This document shows, piece after piece, positions 1 to 7,434 of a stretch of DNA of 64,000 nucleotides. The position numbers and the translations under genes were made by a program. This DNA is from Zhenhengia yiwuensis (lineage in GTDB: Bacteria > Bacillota > Clostridia > Lachnospirales > Cellulosilyticaceae): positions 1 to 64,000 of the forward strand of contig NZ_JACRSY010000019.1 of NCBI RefSeq assembly GCF_014384995.1, in the 5' to 3' direction. Under the pieces are notes generated by a model that did no database searches, was not told the DNA's origin, and saw nothing but the letters and a program-made list of their open reading frames with translations. The first letter of the stretch is position 1. Each line of letters starts with the position of its first letter.

Positions 1-57
1 TTCAAGAACTAATTTCACTGCAGCAATTTTAAACTGTTTATCATAACTTCTTCTCAT
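1..57 (-). CDS. IS3-family transposase OrfA, N-terminal fragment (partial at window edge)
   Basis: Nineteen codons run from an ATG at 55-57 to the window edge and give a peptide starting MRRSYDKQFKIAAVKLVLE. This is the typical opening of the HTH_Tnp_1 domain of IS3/IS150-group OrfA proteins, which bind the element ends and are expressed with OrfB through a programmed frameshift. A GGTGG ribosome site lies 7-8 nt upstream of the ATG. Too little is present to tell whether the element is intact. Confidence 0.7.
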   Translation of the reverse strand, partial: MRRSYDKQFKIAAVKLVLE

Positions 58-107
58 AAGTAGACCACCTTTCACTATTTTATCTTAACTTTGTGTCTAC
101 TTTATCA
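1..107 (-). mobile_element. End of an IS3-family insertion sequence, cut by the window edge
   Basis: The element is read on the minus strand. It holds the first 19 codons of an OrfA-type transposase gene, a ribosome site and about 50 bp of non-coding end. The probable outer tip, read on the minus strand, is TGATAAAGTAGACAC at about 93-107, beginning with the TG usual for IS3-family ends. The other end and any target duplication lie outside the window, so the exact boundary is inferred. Confidence 0.55.
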
Positions 108-207
108 TACCATGCCCAAACGCTACTACGCTATAAAGTCTAACTTATTGGGGTCACATCACTTCATTAATATGAGGGTTGCCATTTTTTTCAATACACG
201 ATGTTAT

Positions 208-1332
208 TTAAGGTTGCATTTTGATGGTTTGCGTTGGGAACGCCATCTCTACATGAAGTTGGCTTGCTAAATCCATAATTTTTAAGTTAATAACTTCTTT
301 AAGAGCTGTATAATCTTTTAAACCAGTTTGGAAAGTATAGTACATAATTTCAATGTTTAATGAATAATCGCCGAAATCTTTAAAGTAAACGAGATAAGTA
401 TTTTTTTCGATTTCCTCCATTTGCTCTAGAGTTTCTTTGATTTGAGTAATAAAGTTTTCAAGTTGTTCTTTGGAAGTATCATAGGTAACACCTAGTGTAA
501 ATTTTGCACGTCTTTTAGGCATAGTGGACCAGTTGAGAATGTTGTCATTAGATAAAGTCGCATTAGGTACGATGACAAGTCCTTGCTCAAAAGTACGAAT
601 ACGTGTACTTCTAAAACTCACATCTTCTATAATCCCCTCAATAGAACCACATTCAATCCAATCACCGATTGTAAAAGGCCTATCAATCATAAGTACGACG
701 CCACTCATAATATTGGTAAGAGTATCTTTGGCTACAAAAGTGAAGGCAACCCCTCCTAAACCTACACCGGTGAAAATACCCGCAATATTAATATCAAATT
801 GGACAATGATTAAAGCACTGCCAATGATAATAATCATAAGCTTAATAATACGTGAGGTAAAACGAATCAGAAGGCTATGATCCAATAAGGTAAATTTGGA
901 GCCAATATTAACAAGAATTTGTTCATAAATATCTACACAATTATAAGCACCCCATGTAAGAAGTAGGATAAAGCATACTGTATAGCCTAGATTTACAAAG
1001 GAGTAAGGAATAAGAGCAAGGTTGATCACGAGATTTTCATTAATAATGAGTTCACTTTGTTTAAAGTGTGGATAGTATACAAAAGGAGAAATTAAAAGTC
1101 CCACGTATAATCCTGTTAAAATCCACCAATAATCTAAAGGTTTAGAAAGTGCAGTGGTAAGTTCATCTAAAAAGTTAGGAATTTTATTACTAAAGTGTCC
1201 AAAAAACTTTAGTGTAGCCTTACGTAATGTTTTGCTGAGGATAATAAAAAAGATAAAAGTAAAAAGTGCAAGTCCCAGTTGGATATAGAAACGATAGCCG
1301 GCTGAAACTTTAAGTAAATCTGATAAGTTCAT
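208..1332 (-). CDS. mscS: Small-conductance mechanosensitive ion channel, MscS family
   Basis: This 374-residue membrane protein should open under membrane tension to release solutes during osmotic downshock. Hydrophobic helices lie near residues 15-35, 68-85, 108-127 and 162-180. They are followed by the glycine/alanine-rich pore helix (about 182-212, AGIFTGVGLGGVAF). The hallmark beta-domain follows, with DRPFTIGDWIE near 217-227 and VPNATL near 255-260, and then an alpha/beta C-terminal domain. The length fits MscS/YnaI-like channels with extra N-terminal helices. The gene stands alone on the minus strand and is transcribed towards the insertion-sequence end. AGAAAGGA lies just before the ATG at 1332. 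Confidence 0.9.
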   Translation of the reverse strand: MNLSDLLKVSAGYRFYIQLGLALFTFIFFIILSKTLRKATLKFFGHFSNKIPNFLDELTTALSKPLDYWWILTGLYVGLLISPFVYYPHFKQSELIINENLVINLALIPYSFVNLGYTVCFILLLTWGAYNCVDIYEQILVNIGSKFTLLDHSLLIRFTSRIIKLMIIIIGSALIIVQFDINIAGIFTGVGLGGVAFTFVAKDTLTNIMSGVVLMIDRPFTIGDWIECGSIEGIIEDVSFRSTRIRTFEQGLVIVPNATLSNDNILNWSTMPKRRAKFTLGVTYDTSKEQLENFITQIKETLEQMEEIEKNTYLVYFKDFGDYSLNIEIMYYTFQTGLKDYTALKEVINLKIMDLASQLHVEMAFPTQTIKMQP

Positions 1333-1434
1333 AAAATATGTCCTTTCTGGGATAATTATATTGATTTTGGATACAACTTATAGAAGTAAGCCTATAATGT
1401 GAGGACTAGGATGTAGTCAAAAGATAAGTGAGTA

Positions 1435-1443
1435 TGCTATAAT
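1435..1443 (+). promoter_or_regulatory. Candidate extended -10 promoter for the 1513 gene
   Basis: TGCTATAAT is a perfect extended -10 element. The -35 region (AGTCAA near 1415-1420) is poor, as is common for extended -10 promoters. The coding start is 70 nt downstream. Confidence 0.4.
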
Positions 1444-1512
1444 ATTTTCTATAATATGCTAAAAAGTATACGTAAACCCATTAGCTACCTTTTAAAATTA
1501 AGGAGAATAGAA

Positions 1513-1806
1513 ATGAAAACCTCTAAATATTTAAAAATAGATCAGAATTTACATCATAGCAAATGGCACTATGTACGTATTCGAAAAAATAGAGGTCCCA
1601 AAGATCTTTATGTACTTTGTACATGTCCTCATTCTCAAAATCTATTTGAAATTATAACGTGTGATCAGCTGACATGCAAGCATGAAGAAAGTTATGCATT
1701 AGGGTTGAGTAAGGATAAAACCTGGCTAATTGACTATGTTGTAGAACTTATTGACGGGATTTATAATACTAAAACCTTAACTTATGAAATGCTTGAAGCC
1801 AAATAA
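1513..1806 (+). CDS. Small SWIM-type zinc-finger protein of unknown role
   Basis: The start at 1513 has AGGAG at 1501-1505. An in-frame ATG at 1456 would add 19 basic residues but lacks a ribosome site. The 97-residue product contains CTC, sixteen residues, then CKH, which matches the SWIM zinc-finger signature CxCx(n)CxH. A further histidine and cysteine lie between these. SWIM fingers occur in MuDR transposases, SWI2/SNF2 helicases and recombination-associated proteins, usually as part of much larger chains. Here the finger forms nearly the whole protein. No other domain is recognisable. It lies 11 nt upstream of the ytfI-ytfJ pair and is probably co-transcribed with it. The zinc-finger assignment is based on spacing only. 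Confidence 0.6.
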   Translation: MKTSKYLKIDQNLHHSKWHYVRIRKNRGPKDLYVLCTCPHSQNLFEIITCDQLTCKHEESYALGLSKDKTWLIDYVVELIDGIYNTKTLTYEMLEAK

Positions 1807-1817
1807 AGAGGTGTATA

Positions 1818-2732
1818 ATGACTATATTATGGCTGATACTAAAGATAATATTAATACTGCTAGGCATTCTCATTGGAGTAGCTTTTTGCCTATTGTTAGT
1901 ACTTCTTTTTGTACCTCTTGAATATAGACTAAGAGCCGAGAAGTATGAGATAATAGCTTACTCTATGCAGTTTAAAATATTTCATCTTATAAGTATTGTA
2001 TATGATTGTAAAACAAATAATAGTATTAAGATTCGGTTTTGTAGAAGAACTATTAAAGAAATATCTTTTGAAGAAGCTAAAGAGCAGGTAGAAGAAAAAT
2101 TAGAGAAGACACAAAAAGTTGTTACGAAGGAAACACAGGAAGAAGTAGAAGCTATTACTAAAAATAAAAGAGGACAGCAACAGCCTAAATCCACTCGGGC
2201 AACTCATACAGATGAAAGTAAAAAGATTCAAGTGAGTTCTTCTGTGGAAAAATTAGAGAGCAGAACTCAAGGTAAAAGTGAACAGGTTAGAAGGCATGAA
2301 GAAAAACACACAGCTTCTAAAAAGCAGAATAAAGCATCAAATCATTCACGTACTGAAATAAACTGGATAGAGACCATTAAATTTATCTGGGAAGATGAAA
2401 ATCGTGGTCCTTTTATTCGTTTTTGCAAAGCCTTACTCAAAGACTTATGGCATGCTATACGTCCTAAAGGAATAAGTTTTAATCTTATTTTTGGGTTGGA
2501 TGATCCTGCTGAAACAGGCATGTGGCTTGCAAAACTTATGGCATTATATCCTTTTTATGCACCGTATGGTAATGTTGTAGGAGATTTTGAAAAAGCTACA
2601 TTTAAAGGTGATATAAAGTTATTTGGTAAAACGAACCTCTATAAATTTATTAAACCTCTTATTATATTTGTGACACATAAAGAAGTAAGAAATTATATTA
2701 AATTACTAATGAAAATAGGAAAGGATGAGTAA
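1818..2732 (+). CDS. ytfI: DUF2953 (YtfI-like) membrane protein
   Basis: The product has 304 residues with one strong N-terminal membrane helix (about 4-32) and a short conserved stretch. A long charged, Lys/Gln/Glu-rich low-complexity linker follows (about 85-180). The C-terminal domain contains the DUF2953-type segment SFNLIFGLDDPAETG, followed by a further hydrophobic stretch. Bacillus YtfI belongs to this family and is encoded next to ytfJ (gerW), exactly as here. The stop codon lies one base before the proposed ytfJ start, which suggests translational coupling. The molecular function is unknown; a role in the spore envelope is inferred from the neighbour. Confidence 0.75.
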   Translation: MTILWLILKIILILLGILIGVAFCLLLVLLFVPLEYRLRAEKYEIIAYSMQFKIFHLISIVYDCKTNNSIKIRFCRRTIKEISFEEAKEQVEEKLEKTQKVVTKETQEEVEAITKNKRGQQQPKSTRATHTDESKKIQVSSSVEKLESRTQGKSEQVRRHEEKHTASKKQNKASNHSRTEINWIETIKFIWEDENRGPFIRFCKALLKDLWHAIRPKGISFNLIFGLDDPAETGMWLAKLMALYPFYAPYGNVVGDFEKATFKGDIKLFGKTNLYKFIKPLIIFVTHKEVRNYIKLLMKIGKDE

Positions 2733-2733
2733 T

Positions 2734-3183
2734 ATGGAATCAAAACTCAACAATAATTTAGAAGTTCTATTAGGTCAGCTTGAAAATTTTATTAATACGA
2801 AAACAGTAGTAGGAGAGCCTATACATATAGGTGATACAATCTTAGTCCCTCTTGTAGATGTGAGTTTTGGAGTGGCTGCTGGATCTGCTGCGGCTTCTAA
2901 GTTGCAAGAACGTAATAAAGATAAAGAAAAGAATATAGATGGCAATTCAGATAAGGGAGCAGGTGGTTTAGGCGCTAGAATCACACCAAGTGCTATGCTT
3001 GTTATTCAAAATGGGACAACACAGCTTATTAGTACAAAAGGTCAAGATAGCTTAAATAAATTAATTGATATGGTACCAGGTCTTATCTCTAATTTACCAG
3101 ATGTAATTGCTAAGTTTACTCATAAAGAAGAGACAGTAGGAGCAGAAGAAGATTATCATCAGATGAGAAATAAGAACTCATAA
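2734..3183 (+). CDS. ytfJ: GerW/YtfJ family sporulation protein
   Basis: This 149-residue protein has the conserved GerW-family core: VVGEPIHIGDTILVPLVDVSFG (broken here as VVGEPIHIG then TILVPLVDV), then FGVAAGSAA, a Gly-rich segment GGLGARITPSAMLV, and the KLIDMVPGL region. YtfJ in Bacillus is a forespore protein needed for L-alanine germination. The start at 2734 is preferred because AAGGA at 2721-2725 is 8 nt upstream. An ATG at 2725 overlaps that site and would add three residues. The gene follows ytfI almost without a gap and ends at a strong terminator. Confidence 0.88.
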   Translation: MESKLNNNLEVLLGQLENFINTKTVVGEPIHIGDTILVPLVDVSFGVAAGSAAASKLQERNKDKEKNIDGNSDKGAGGLGARITPSAMLVIQNGTTQLISTKGQDSLNKLIDMVPGLISNLPDVIAKFTHKEETVGAEEDYHQMRNKNS

Positions 3184-3198
3184 AGTTAATAAATGAAT

Positions 3199-3232
3199 AA
3201 AAGCACCCTATTATTTAAGGGTGCTTTTATTT
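3199..3232. terminator. Bidirectional terminator between ytfJ and ychF
   Basis: The 11-bp stem AAAAGCACCCT / AGGGTGCTTTT (3199-3209 with 3218-3228) has an 8-nt loop. A-runs and T-runs lie on both sides, so it can serve both converging genes. Confidence 0.85.
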
Positions 3233-3247
3233 TGTGGAGTAAAGTTG

Positions 3248-4342
3248 TTATACGTTAAATCTGAATAAAATAATATCGCCGTCTTTGACAACGTATTCTT
3301 TACCTTCAAGGCGTACAAGACCTTTTTCACGTGCAGCATTGTATGAACCACATGCTACTAGATCATTAAAGTTAACGATTTCAGCACGAATAAATCCGCG
3401 TTCAAAGTCAGAGTGAATTTTACCAGCGGCACCAGGTGCTTTTGTGCCTTCTGTAATTGTCCAAGCACGTACTTCTTTAGGTCCTGCAGTTAAGTAACTG
3501 ATTAAACCAAGAAGTTTGTAGCTTGCTGCGATAAGTAAGTCGAAACCTGTATTATGGATACCTAAGTCTTCTAAGAAAACTGCTTTTTCTTCTTCATCAA
3601 GATCAGCAAGTTCTTGCTCGATTTGAGCACAGATAACGAATGTTTCAGAACCTTCTTCGGCTGAGAAAGCTCTTACACGTTTTACGTAGTCATTGTCTTC
3701 ACCAGATACAAGATCATCTTCAGATACGTTTGCTGCGTAGAGAACTGGTTTAGCACTAATAAGACCAAGTGTTTGGATTAAAGCATCTTGTTCTTCGCTT
3801 TCACCAAGAAGCATACGTGCTGGTTTACCAGACTCAAGTGTTTCGTAAATTTTTTCTAAAACAACAACTTCAGCTGCAAGTGCTTTATCATTTTTAGCTG
3901 TTTTTTTAGTTTTGGCAATACGACGCTCAAGAACTTCCATATCAGAAAAAATAAGCTCTAAGTTAATTGTTTCGATATCACGAAGTGGATCAACGGTTTT
4001 GTCAACGTGAATAATATTGTCATTTTCAAAGCATCTTACAACTTGAACGATAGCATCTACTTCACGAATATGAGATAAGAATTGATTACCAAGCCCTTCT
4101 CCTTTACTTGCACCTTTAATAAGACCTGCAATATCTACAAACTCAACAGCAGCAGGTAAGATTTTTTCTGATTGATACATTTCCTTTAAAACGTCTAATC
4201 TTTTATCAGGCACAGCAACAACCCCAACGTTTGGTTCAATTGTACAGAATGGGTAGTTTGCAGATTCAGCTCCAGCTTTGGTTAAGGCATTAAATAACGT
4301 ACTTTTACCTACGTTTGGTAATCCTACAATCCCTAGTTTCAT
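3248..4342 (-). CDS. ychF: YchF/Ola1 family P-loop ATPase
   Basis: The 364-residue protein starts with the P-loop GLPNVGKST (residues 5-13) and has DIAGLIKGASKGEGLGN, the Obg-type switch II segment. A helical insertion follows, and a TGS domain ends the chain (residues about 275-364, including AWTITEGTKAPGAAGKIHSD). YchF proteins belong to the TRAFAC Obg class but prefer ATP to GTP. They associate with ribosomes and affect stress responses. The length matches the family (363 in E. coli). An AGGA-type ribosome site precedes the ATG. It is a single-gene unit on the minus strand. Confidence 0.95.
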   Translation of the reverse strand: MKLGIVGLPNVGKSTLFNALTKAGAESANYPFCTIEPNVGVVAVPDKRLDVLKEMYQSEKILPAAVEFVDIAGLIKGASKGEGLGNQFLSHIREVDAIVQVVRCFENDNIIHVDKTVDPLRDIETINLELIFSDMEVLERRIAKTKKTAKNDKALAAEVVVLEKIYETLESGKPARMLLGESEEQDALIQTLGLISAKPVLYAANVSEDDLVSGEDNDYVKRVRAFSAEEGSETFVICAQIEQELADLDEEEKAVFLEDLGIHNTGFDLLIAASYKLLGLISYLTAGPKEVRAWTITEGTKAPGAAGKIHSDFERGFIRAEIVNFNDLVACGSYNAAREKGLVRLEGKEYVVKDGDIILFRFNV

Positions 4343-4434
4343 TTATTTCATCCTTTCTATTATGACACATATGTGCGTTACACTAATTTTAAATTATATA
4401 GGATATGTAGGATGGTTGCAATGGCGATTATAAG

Positions 4435-4462
4435 AAAAAAACTGCAAGAATCTGCAGTTTTT
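4435..4462 (-). terminator. Terminator downstream of the 58-residue membrane-protein gene
   Basis: The stem AAAAACTGCA / TGCAGTTTTT flanks a short AGAATC loop. On the minus strand it is followed by a T-run and lies just past the stop at 4470. Confidence 0.75.
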
Positions 4463-4469
4463 GGCGAAA

Positions 4470-4646
4470 TTAATGATTTTTTCCTATTAAATAGCCTAAG
4501 CTTATGCTAATTATAAGAGAAAGAATATATACACATAGCCCTAAAAAGGTGAGTTGCTGGAAGCTTGATTGAGTAAGTACGCATTCTTCTTGTTCAAGTT
4601 CTTTATTACGTTCTGCAACACGATAATGGCGTTTAGATGTACTCAT
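4470..4646 (-). CDS. Small single-pass membrane protein, unknown function
   Basis: The product has 58 residues from MSTSKRHYRV to the end, starting at the ATG at 4644-4646 behind a GGAGGGA ribosome site. An upstream ATG at 4721 would add 25 residues without a ribosome site and is rejected. The N-terminal half is highly charged, with RNKELEQEE. Residues about 34-54 form one hydrophobic helix ending GYLIGKNH. I do not recognise a family. Upstream lies GCATA, 17 nt, TATACTA, which resembles both forespore sigma-G and sigma-A promoters. Expression in the spore is therefore possible but unproven. Confidence 0.6.
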   Translation of the reverse strand: MSTSKRHYRVAERNKELEQEECVLTQSSFQQLTFLGLCVYILSLIISISLGYLIGKNH

Positions 4647-4685
4647 GTAGATCCCTCCTAATAAAATGAAAATACATTCTTTATA

Positions 4686-4714
4686 TAGTATAGGGTAAAA
4701 TACGAAAAATATGC
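4686..4714 (-). promoter_or_regulatory. Candidate promoter (sigma-G-like or sigma-A) for the small membrane protein
   Basis: On the minus strand GCATA (4710-4714) is followed by a 17-nt spacer and TATACTA (4686-4692). The sigma-G consensus is roughly GNATR, 17-18 nt, CATNNTA. TATACT is also a good sigma-A -10, but TGCATA is a poor -35. Confidence 0.35.
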
Positions 4715-4724
4715 AGCTCATCTG

Positions 4725-4753
4725 TTTACACCACCTGGATTAAGGAATATAAT
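4725..4753 (+). promoter_or_regulatory. Sigma-A promoter for lgt
   Basis: TTTACA (4725-4730), 17-nt spacer and TATAAT (4748-4753), with the coding start 27 nt beyond the -10. The element matches the consensus closely. Confidence 0.7.
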
Positions 4754-4779
4754 TTAAAATAAAACAAAGGAGGAATTTT

Positions 4780-5649
4780 ATGCCAAACATTTATTTTCCA
4801 CATTTGAATTTATCTTTCCATATAGAACCTATTGCTTTTGAAATTTTTGGTATTCCTATTTACTGGTATGGTATTATTCTAACTAGTGGTATTCTACTAG
4901 GTTTACTTATTGCTATGTATATTGGTAAAAAGGAAGGCATGTCTACAGATGATATCTTCGACTTTTTACTTTATGACATTGTTTTTGCTATCCTTGGTGC
5001 TAGAGCCTATTTTGTTGCTTTTAACTGGGATTATTATAGTGAAAATCTTTCACAAATTTTTAATCTAAGGCAAGGTGGTATTGCTATTTATGGTGCTATT
5101 ATTGCATCGCTCATTGTAGCTATTTTCTATACACGTAGACGTAAAATTAATTTATGGCAGTTTGGAGATGTTGCAGCCTATGGACTTTTAGTAGGGCAAG
5201 CTATAGGACGTTATGGCAATTTTGTGAACAAAGAAGCCTTCGGAGATTATACAAATAATCTATTTGCTATGCAAATTGTAAGAGCAGAAGCTTCTACACC
5301 TGTTACACAAAATATGTTAGATCATAGTATTATGCGTAATGGTATTGAGTTCATACAGGTACATCCAACTTTCTTTTATGAATCTTGTTGGAACATTGTA
5401 CTACTTGTCTTACTTCTTATTTATAGGAAGTATAAAAAATATTCAGGAGAGATTTTTTTCCTTTATATAGCTGGATATGGTATAGGGAGATTTTGGATAG
5501 AAGGACTTAGAACAGATCAACTTGTTGTACCAGGAATTAATATTGCAGCTTCACAGATTGTAGCAGTATTTTCAATTATTGCTGGAATTATTGGTTTTAT
5601 ATGGTGTCGAAAATCTAATCCAAAGGCTATTAAATTCAAAAAAATGTAA
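4780..5649 (+). CDS. lgt: Phosphatidylglycerol--prolipoprotein diacylglyceryl transferase
   Basis: Lgt transfers diacylglycerol from phosphatidylglycerol to the lipobox cysteine of prelipoproteins, such as the LivK-like protein at 48 kb. The 289-residue polytopic protein has about seven hydrophobic helices. It carries the family signature GRYGNFVNKEAFG (near residues 146-158), RQGGIAIYGAI near 102-112 with the essential motif region, and HPTFFYES near 198-205. The AGGAGG ribosome site is well placed. The gene has its own promoter and stands alone ahead of the Spo0E-like gene. Confidence 0.95.
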   Translation: MPNIYFPHLNLSFHIEPIAFEIFGIPIYWYGIILTSGILLGLLIAMYIGKKEGMSTDDIFDFLLYDIVFAILGARAYFVAFNWDYYSENLSQIFNLRQGGIAIYGAIIASLIVAIFYTRRRKINLWQFGDVAAYGLLVGQAIGRYGNFVNKEAFGDYTNNLFAMQIVRAEASTPVTQNMLDHSIMRNGIEFIQVHPTFFYESCWNIVLLVLLLIYRKYKKYSGEIFFLYIAGYGIGRFWIEGLRTDQLVVPGINIAASQIVAVFSIIAGIIGFIWCRKSNPKAIKFKKM

Positions 5650-5656
5650 ATTTGTG

Positions 5657-5685
5657 TTGATTTCTTCCAAATATTATACTATAAT
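5657..5685 (+). promoter_or_regulatory. Sigma-A promoter for the Spo0E-like gene
   Basis: TTGATT (5657-5662), 17-nt spacer and TATAAT (5680-5685). It lies directly after lgt and 44 nt upstream of the small gene. Confidence 0.65.
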
Positions 5686-5729
5686 AAAAATATAGAGAGA
5701 AAAGTAGTATATATAGTGGAGGGATTGAT

Positions 5730-5891
5730 ATGAATACAACAACCAAGAGGCGTATTGTAGATTTACAAATACGTCTAAATAGTCTTGTAGAAAACAGCAA
5801 CGACTACACGGATCATATGCGAGAATTATACACTATAAGCACAGAACTAGATGAATTAATTGTACAATATTATAAAGAATATAGCGCTTAA
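5730..5891 (+). CDS. Spo0E-like sporulation regulatory protein
   Basis: This 53-residue ORF starts with ATG behind a GTGGAGGGA ribosome site and has its own promoter and terminator. The chain is two predicted helices. IVDLQIRLNSLVEN forms the first. The second holds STELDELIVQYY, which matches the Spo0E family motif S(Q/x)ELDxLI used by aspartyl-phosphate phosphatases that dephosphorylate Spo0A~P. The size fits the short Spo0E/YnzD/YisI group. Its target is inferred to be Spo0A, which is not encoded in this window. Short helical proteins can match by chance, but motif, length and expression signals agree. Confidence 0.75.
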   Translation: MNTTTKRRIVDLQIRLNSLVENSNDYTDHMRELYTISTELDELIVQYYKEYSA

Positions 5892-5922
5892 AACTAGTAC
5901 AGCAATGTACTAGTTTTTTTTC
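5891..5922 (+). terminator. Terminator after the Spo0E-like gene
   Basis: The 10-bp stem AAACTAGTAC / GTACTAGTTT has a 6-nt loop and a run of eight or more Ts. Confidence 0.85.
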
Positions 5923-5939
5923 TTTTACTCAATTTTTAC

Positions 5940-5968
5940 TTGAAAAGTCTGCCATAAAGCAATAGAAT
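5940..5968 (+). promoter_or_regulatory. Sigma-A promoter of the division and cell-wall operon
   Basis: TTGAAA (5940-5945), exactly 17 nt, then TAGAAT (5963-5968). The expected start of transcription is at about 5975, on the first MraZ-type repeat. Confidence 0.75.
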
Positions 5969-5973
5969 AGAAG

Positions 5974-6021
5974 AAAGTGGTTAAAAGTGGTTTGAAGTGG
6001 GGTAAAAAGGGGGAGAAGTGG
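5974..6021 (+). promoter_or_regulatory. MraZ operator repeats
   Basis: AAAGTGG occurs at 5974-5980 and 5984-5990, GAAGTGG at 5994-6000 and 6015-6021, with a degenerate copy near 6003-6010. The first three are exactly 10 bp apart. Known MraZ sites are AAAGTG(T/G) repeats in Mollicutes and TGGGN repeats with 10-bp period in E. coli. The position over the transcription start implies autorepression. Confidence 0.8.
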
Positions 6022-6024
6022 AGC

Positions 6025-6453
6025 ATGTTCATTGGTGAATACCAGCATAGCCTAGATGAAAAAAGCCGGGTTATTGTACCAGCTAAGTATCGTGAGCAAC
6101 TTGGAGCATGCTTTGTTCTGACAAAGGGTTTAGATGGCTGTTTGTTTATTTACCCACAAGATGAATGGATAAGCTTTGAACAAAAACTTAAAGAGCTACC
6201 TTTAACCAATATAAATGCCCGTAAATTTGTACGTTTTTTCTTAGCGGGGGCTGTAGAATGTACACCTGATAAGCAGGGAAGAATTCTTATTCCAAGTCAT
6301 TTGAAAGTATATTCCAGTATAGAAAAAGACATAGTATTTATAGGGATGGGTAACAGAGTAGAAGTATGGAGCAGCAATAAGTGGGATGCCTATAATGAAG
6401 ATGCTTTTGATGCAAATGCTTTAGCGGAACAAATGGAATCATTAGGAATATAG
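6025..6453 (+). CDS. mraZ: Transcriptional regulator MraZ
   Basis: MraZ is an AbrB-fold DNA-binding protein that forms ring oligomers and represses its own division/cell-wall operon. The 142-residue product starts MFIGEYQHSLDEKSR and contains two SpoVT/AbrB half-domains. The DxKGR-like signature is DEKSRVIVPAKYRE (residues about 11-24), and its repeat is DKQGRILIPSHL (residues about 89-100). The ATG at 6025 is chosen because it gives the family-standard N terminus behind GGGGGAGAAGTGG. A longer frame from 5977 would translate the operator repeats. It is the first gene of the cluster. Confidence 0.95.
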   Translation: MFIGEYQHSLDEKSRVIVPAKYREQLGACFVLTKGLDGCLFIYPQDEWISFEQKLKELPLTNINARKFVRFFLAGAVECTPDKQGRILIPSHLKVYSSIEKDIVFIGMGNRVEVWSSNKWDAYNEDAFDANALAEQMESLGI

Positions 6454-6465
6454 AGGTGAATGATT

Positions 6466-7401
6466 ATGGAATTTAAACACGTATCAGTATTATTAGAAGA
6501 ATGTATAGAAGGTTTAGCCATTAAGCCAGATGGAACTTATGCAGATGGCACATTAGGTGGAGCTGGACATGCAAAGGAAGTATGTAAAAGGCTTTCTAAA
6601 AAAGGACACTTTATAGGCATTGATCAAGATACAAATGCACTTAAAGTATCTAAAGAAAGGCTAGCAGAAGTTGCACCTGAAGTAACACTTGTGCATAATA
6701 ACTTTTCTAATGTAGGAGAAATTTTAAAGGAATATGCAGCAGAAGGTGTAGATGGTATGCTCATTGACCTTGGGGTGTCTTCGCATCAGTTAGATGAACC
6801 TTCTAGAGGATTTTCTTATATGCATGATGCACCACTGGATATGCGTATGAATCAGGAAGCAACTTTTTCTGCTTATGATGTAGTCAATGAGTATAGCGAA
6901 GAAGAACTTTTTAGGGTAATTAAATCTTATGGGGAAGAAAAGTGGGCAAAACGTATTGCAACTTTTATTGTGGAATCTCGTGCTACAAAGCCTGTTGAAA
7001 CAACATATGAACTTGTAGAAATTATTAAAAGCGCCATTCCTTATAAAGCAAGAAAAGAAGGTCCACATCCAGCTAAAAGAACTTTCCAGGCTATTCGCAT
7101 AGAAGTAAATAAGGAACTTGATATTATTAGACCTACTATTTTAGATGCGGTGCCTTATCTTAAAAAAGGTGGAAGACTTTGCATTATTACATTCCATTCT
7201 ATAGAGGACCGTATTGTTAAACACACATTTAGAGAGTTAGAAGATCCATGTACATGTCCAAAAAATATTCCAGTATGTGTATGTGGGAATAGTCCACAGG
7301 TAAAAGTAGTAACAAGAAAACCTATATTACCATCTAAAGAAGAACTAGAATTTAACCCTCGCGCAAGAAGTGCAAAATTAAGAATTATAGAAAAGATATA
7401 A
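6466..7401 (+). CDS. rsmH: 16S rRNA (cytosine(1402)-N(4))-methyltransferase
   Basis: RsmH uses S-adenosylmethionine to methylate N4 of C1402 in the 16S P-site region. The 311-residue protein has the N-terminal HVSVLLEECIEGL, the SAM-binding YADGTLGGAGHA (residues about 25-36), DLGVSSHQLDEPSRGFSY (about 101-118), RTFQAIRIEVNKEL (about 207-220) and FHSIEDRIVK. The start at 6466 has GAGGTG 7 nt upstream; the ATG at 6460 overlaps that site. It follows mraZ by 12 nt, the canonical order. Confidence 0.95.
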   Translation: MEFKHVSVLLEECIEGLAIKPDGTYADGTLGGAGHAKEVCKRLSKKGHFIGIDQDTNALKVSKERLAEVAPEVTLVHNNFSNVGEILKEYAAEGVDGMLIDLGVSSHQLDEPSRGFSYMHDAPLDMRMNQEATFSAYDVVNEYSEEELFRVIKSYGEEKWAKRIATFIVESRATKPVETTYELVEIIKSAIPYKARKEGPHPAKRTFQAIRIEVNKELDIIRPTILDAVPYLKKGGRLCIITFHSIEDRIVKHTFRELEDPCTCPKNIPVCVCGNSPQVKVVTRKPILPSKEELEFNPRARSAKLRIIEKI

Positions 7402-7434
7402 AAATAACGTAAATGTTGTTCAGGAGGGAAAGAG

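Noticed and set aside
524..880. 118-codon open frame on the + strand inside mscS
   Set aside because: It is antisense to a clear MscS gene, has no ribosome site and its translation looks like a reversed coding shadow. The same holds for the antisense frames over rsmH, murE, ftsZ, pdp, oadB, nrdD and others.
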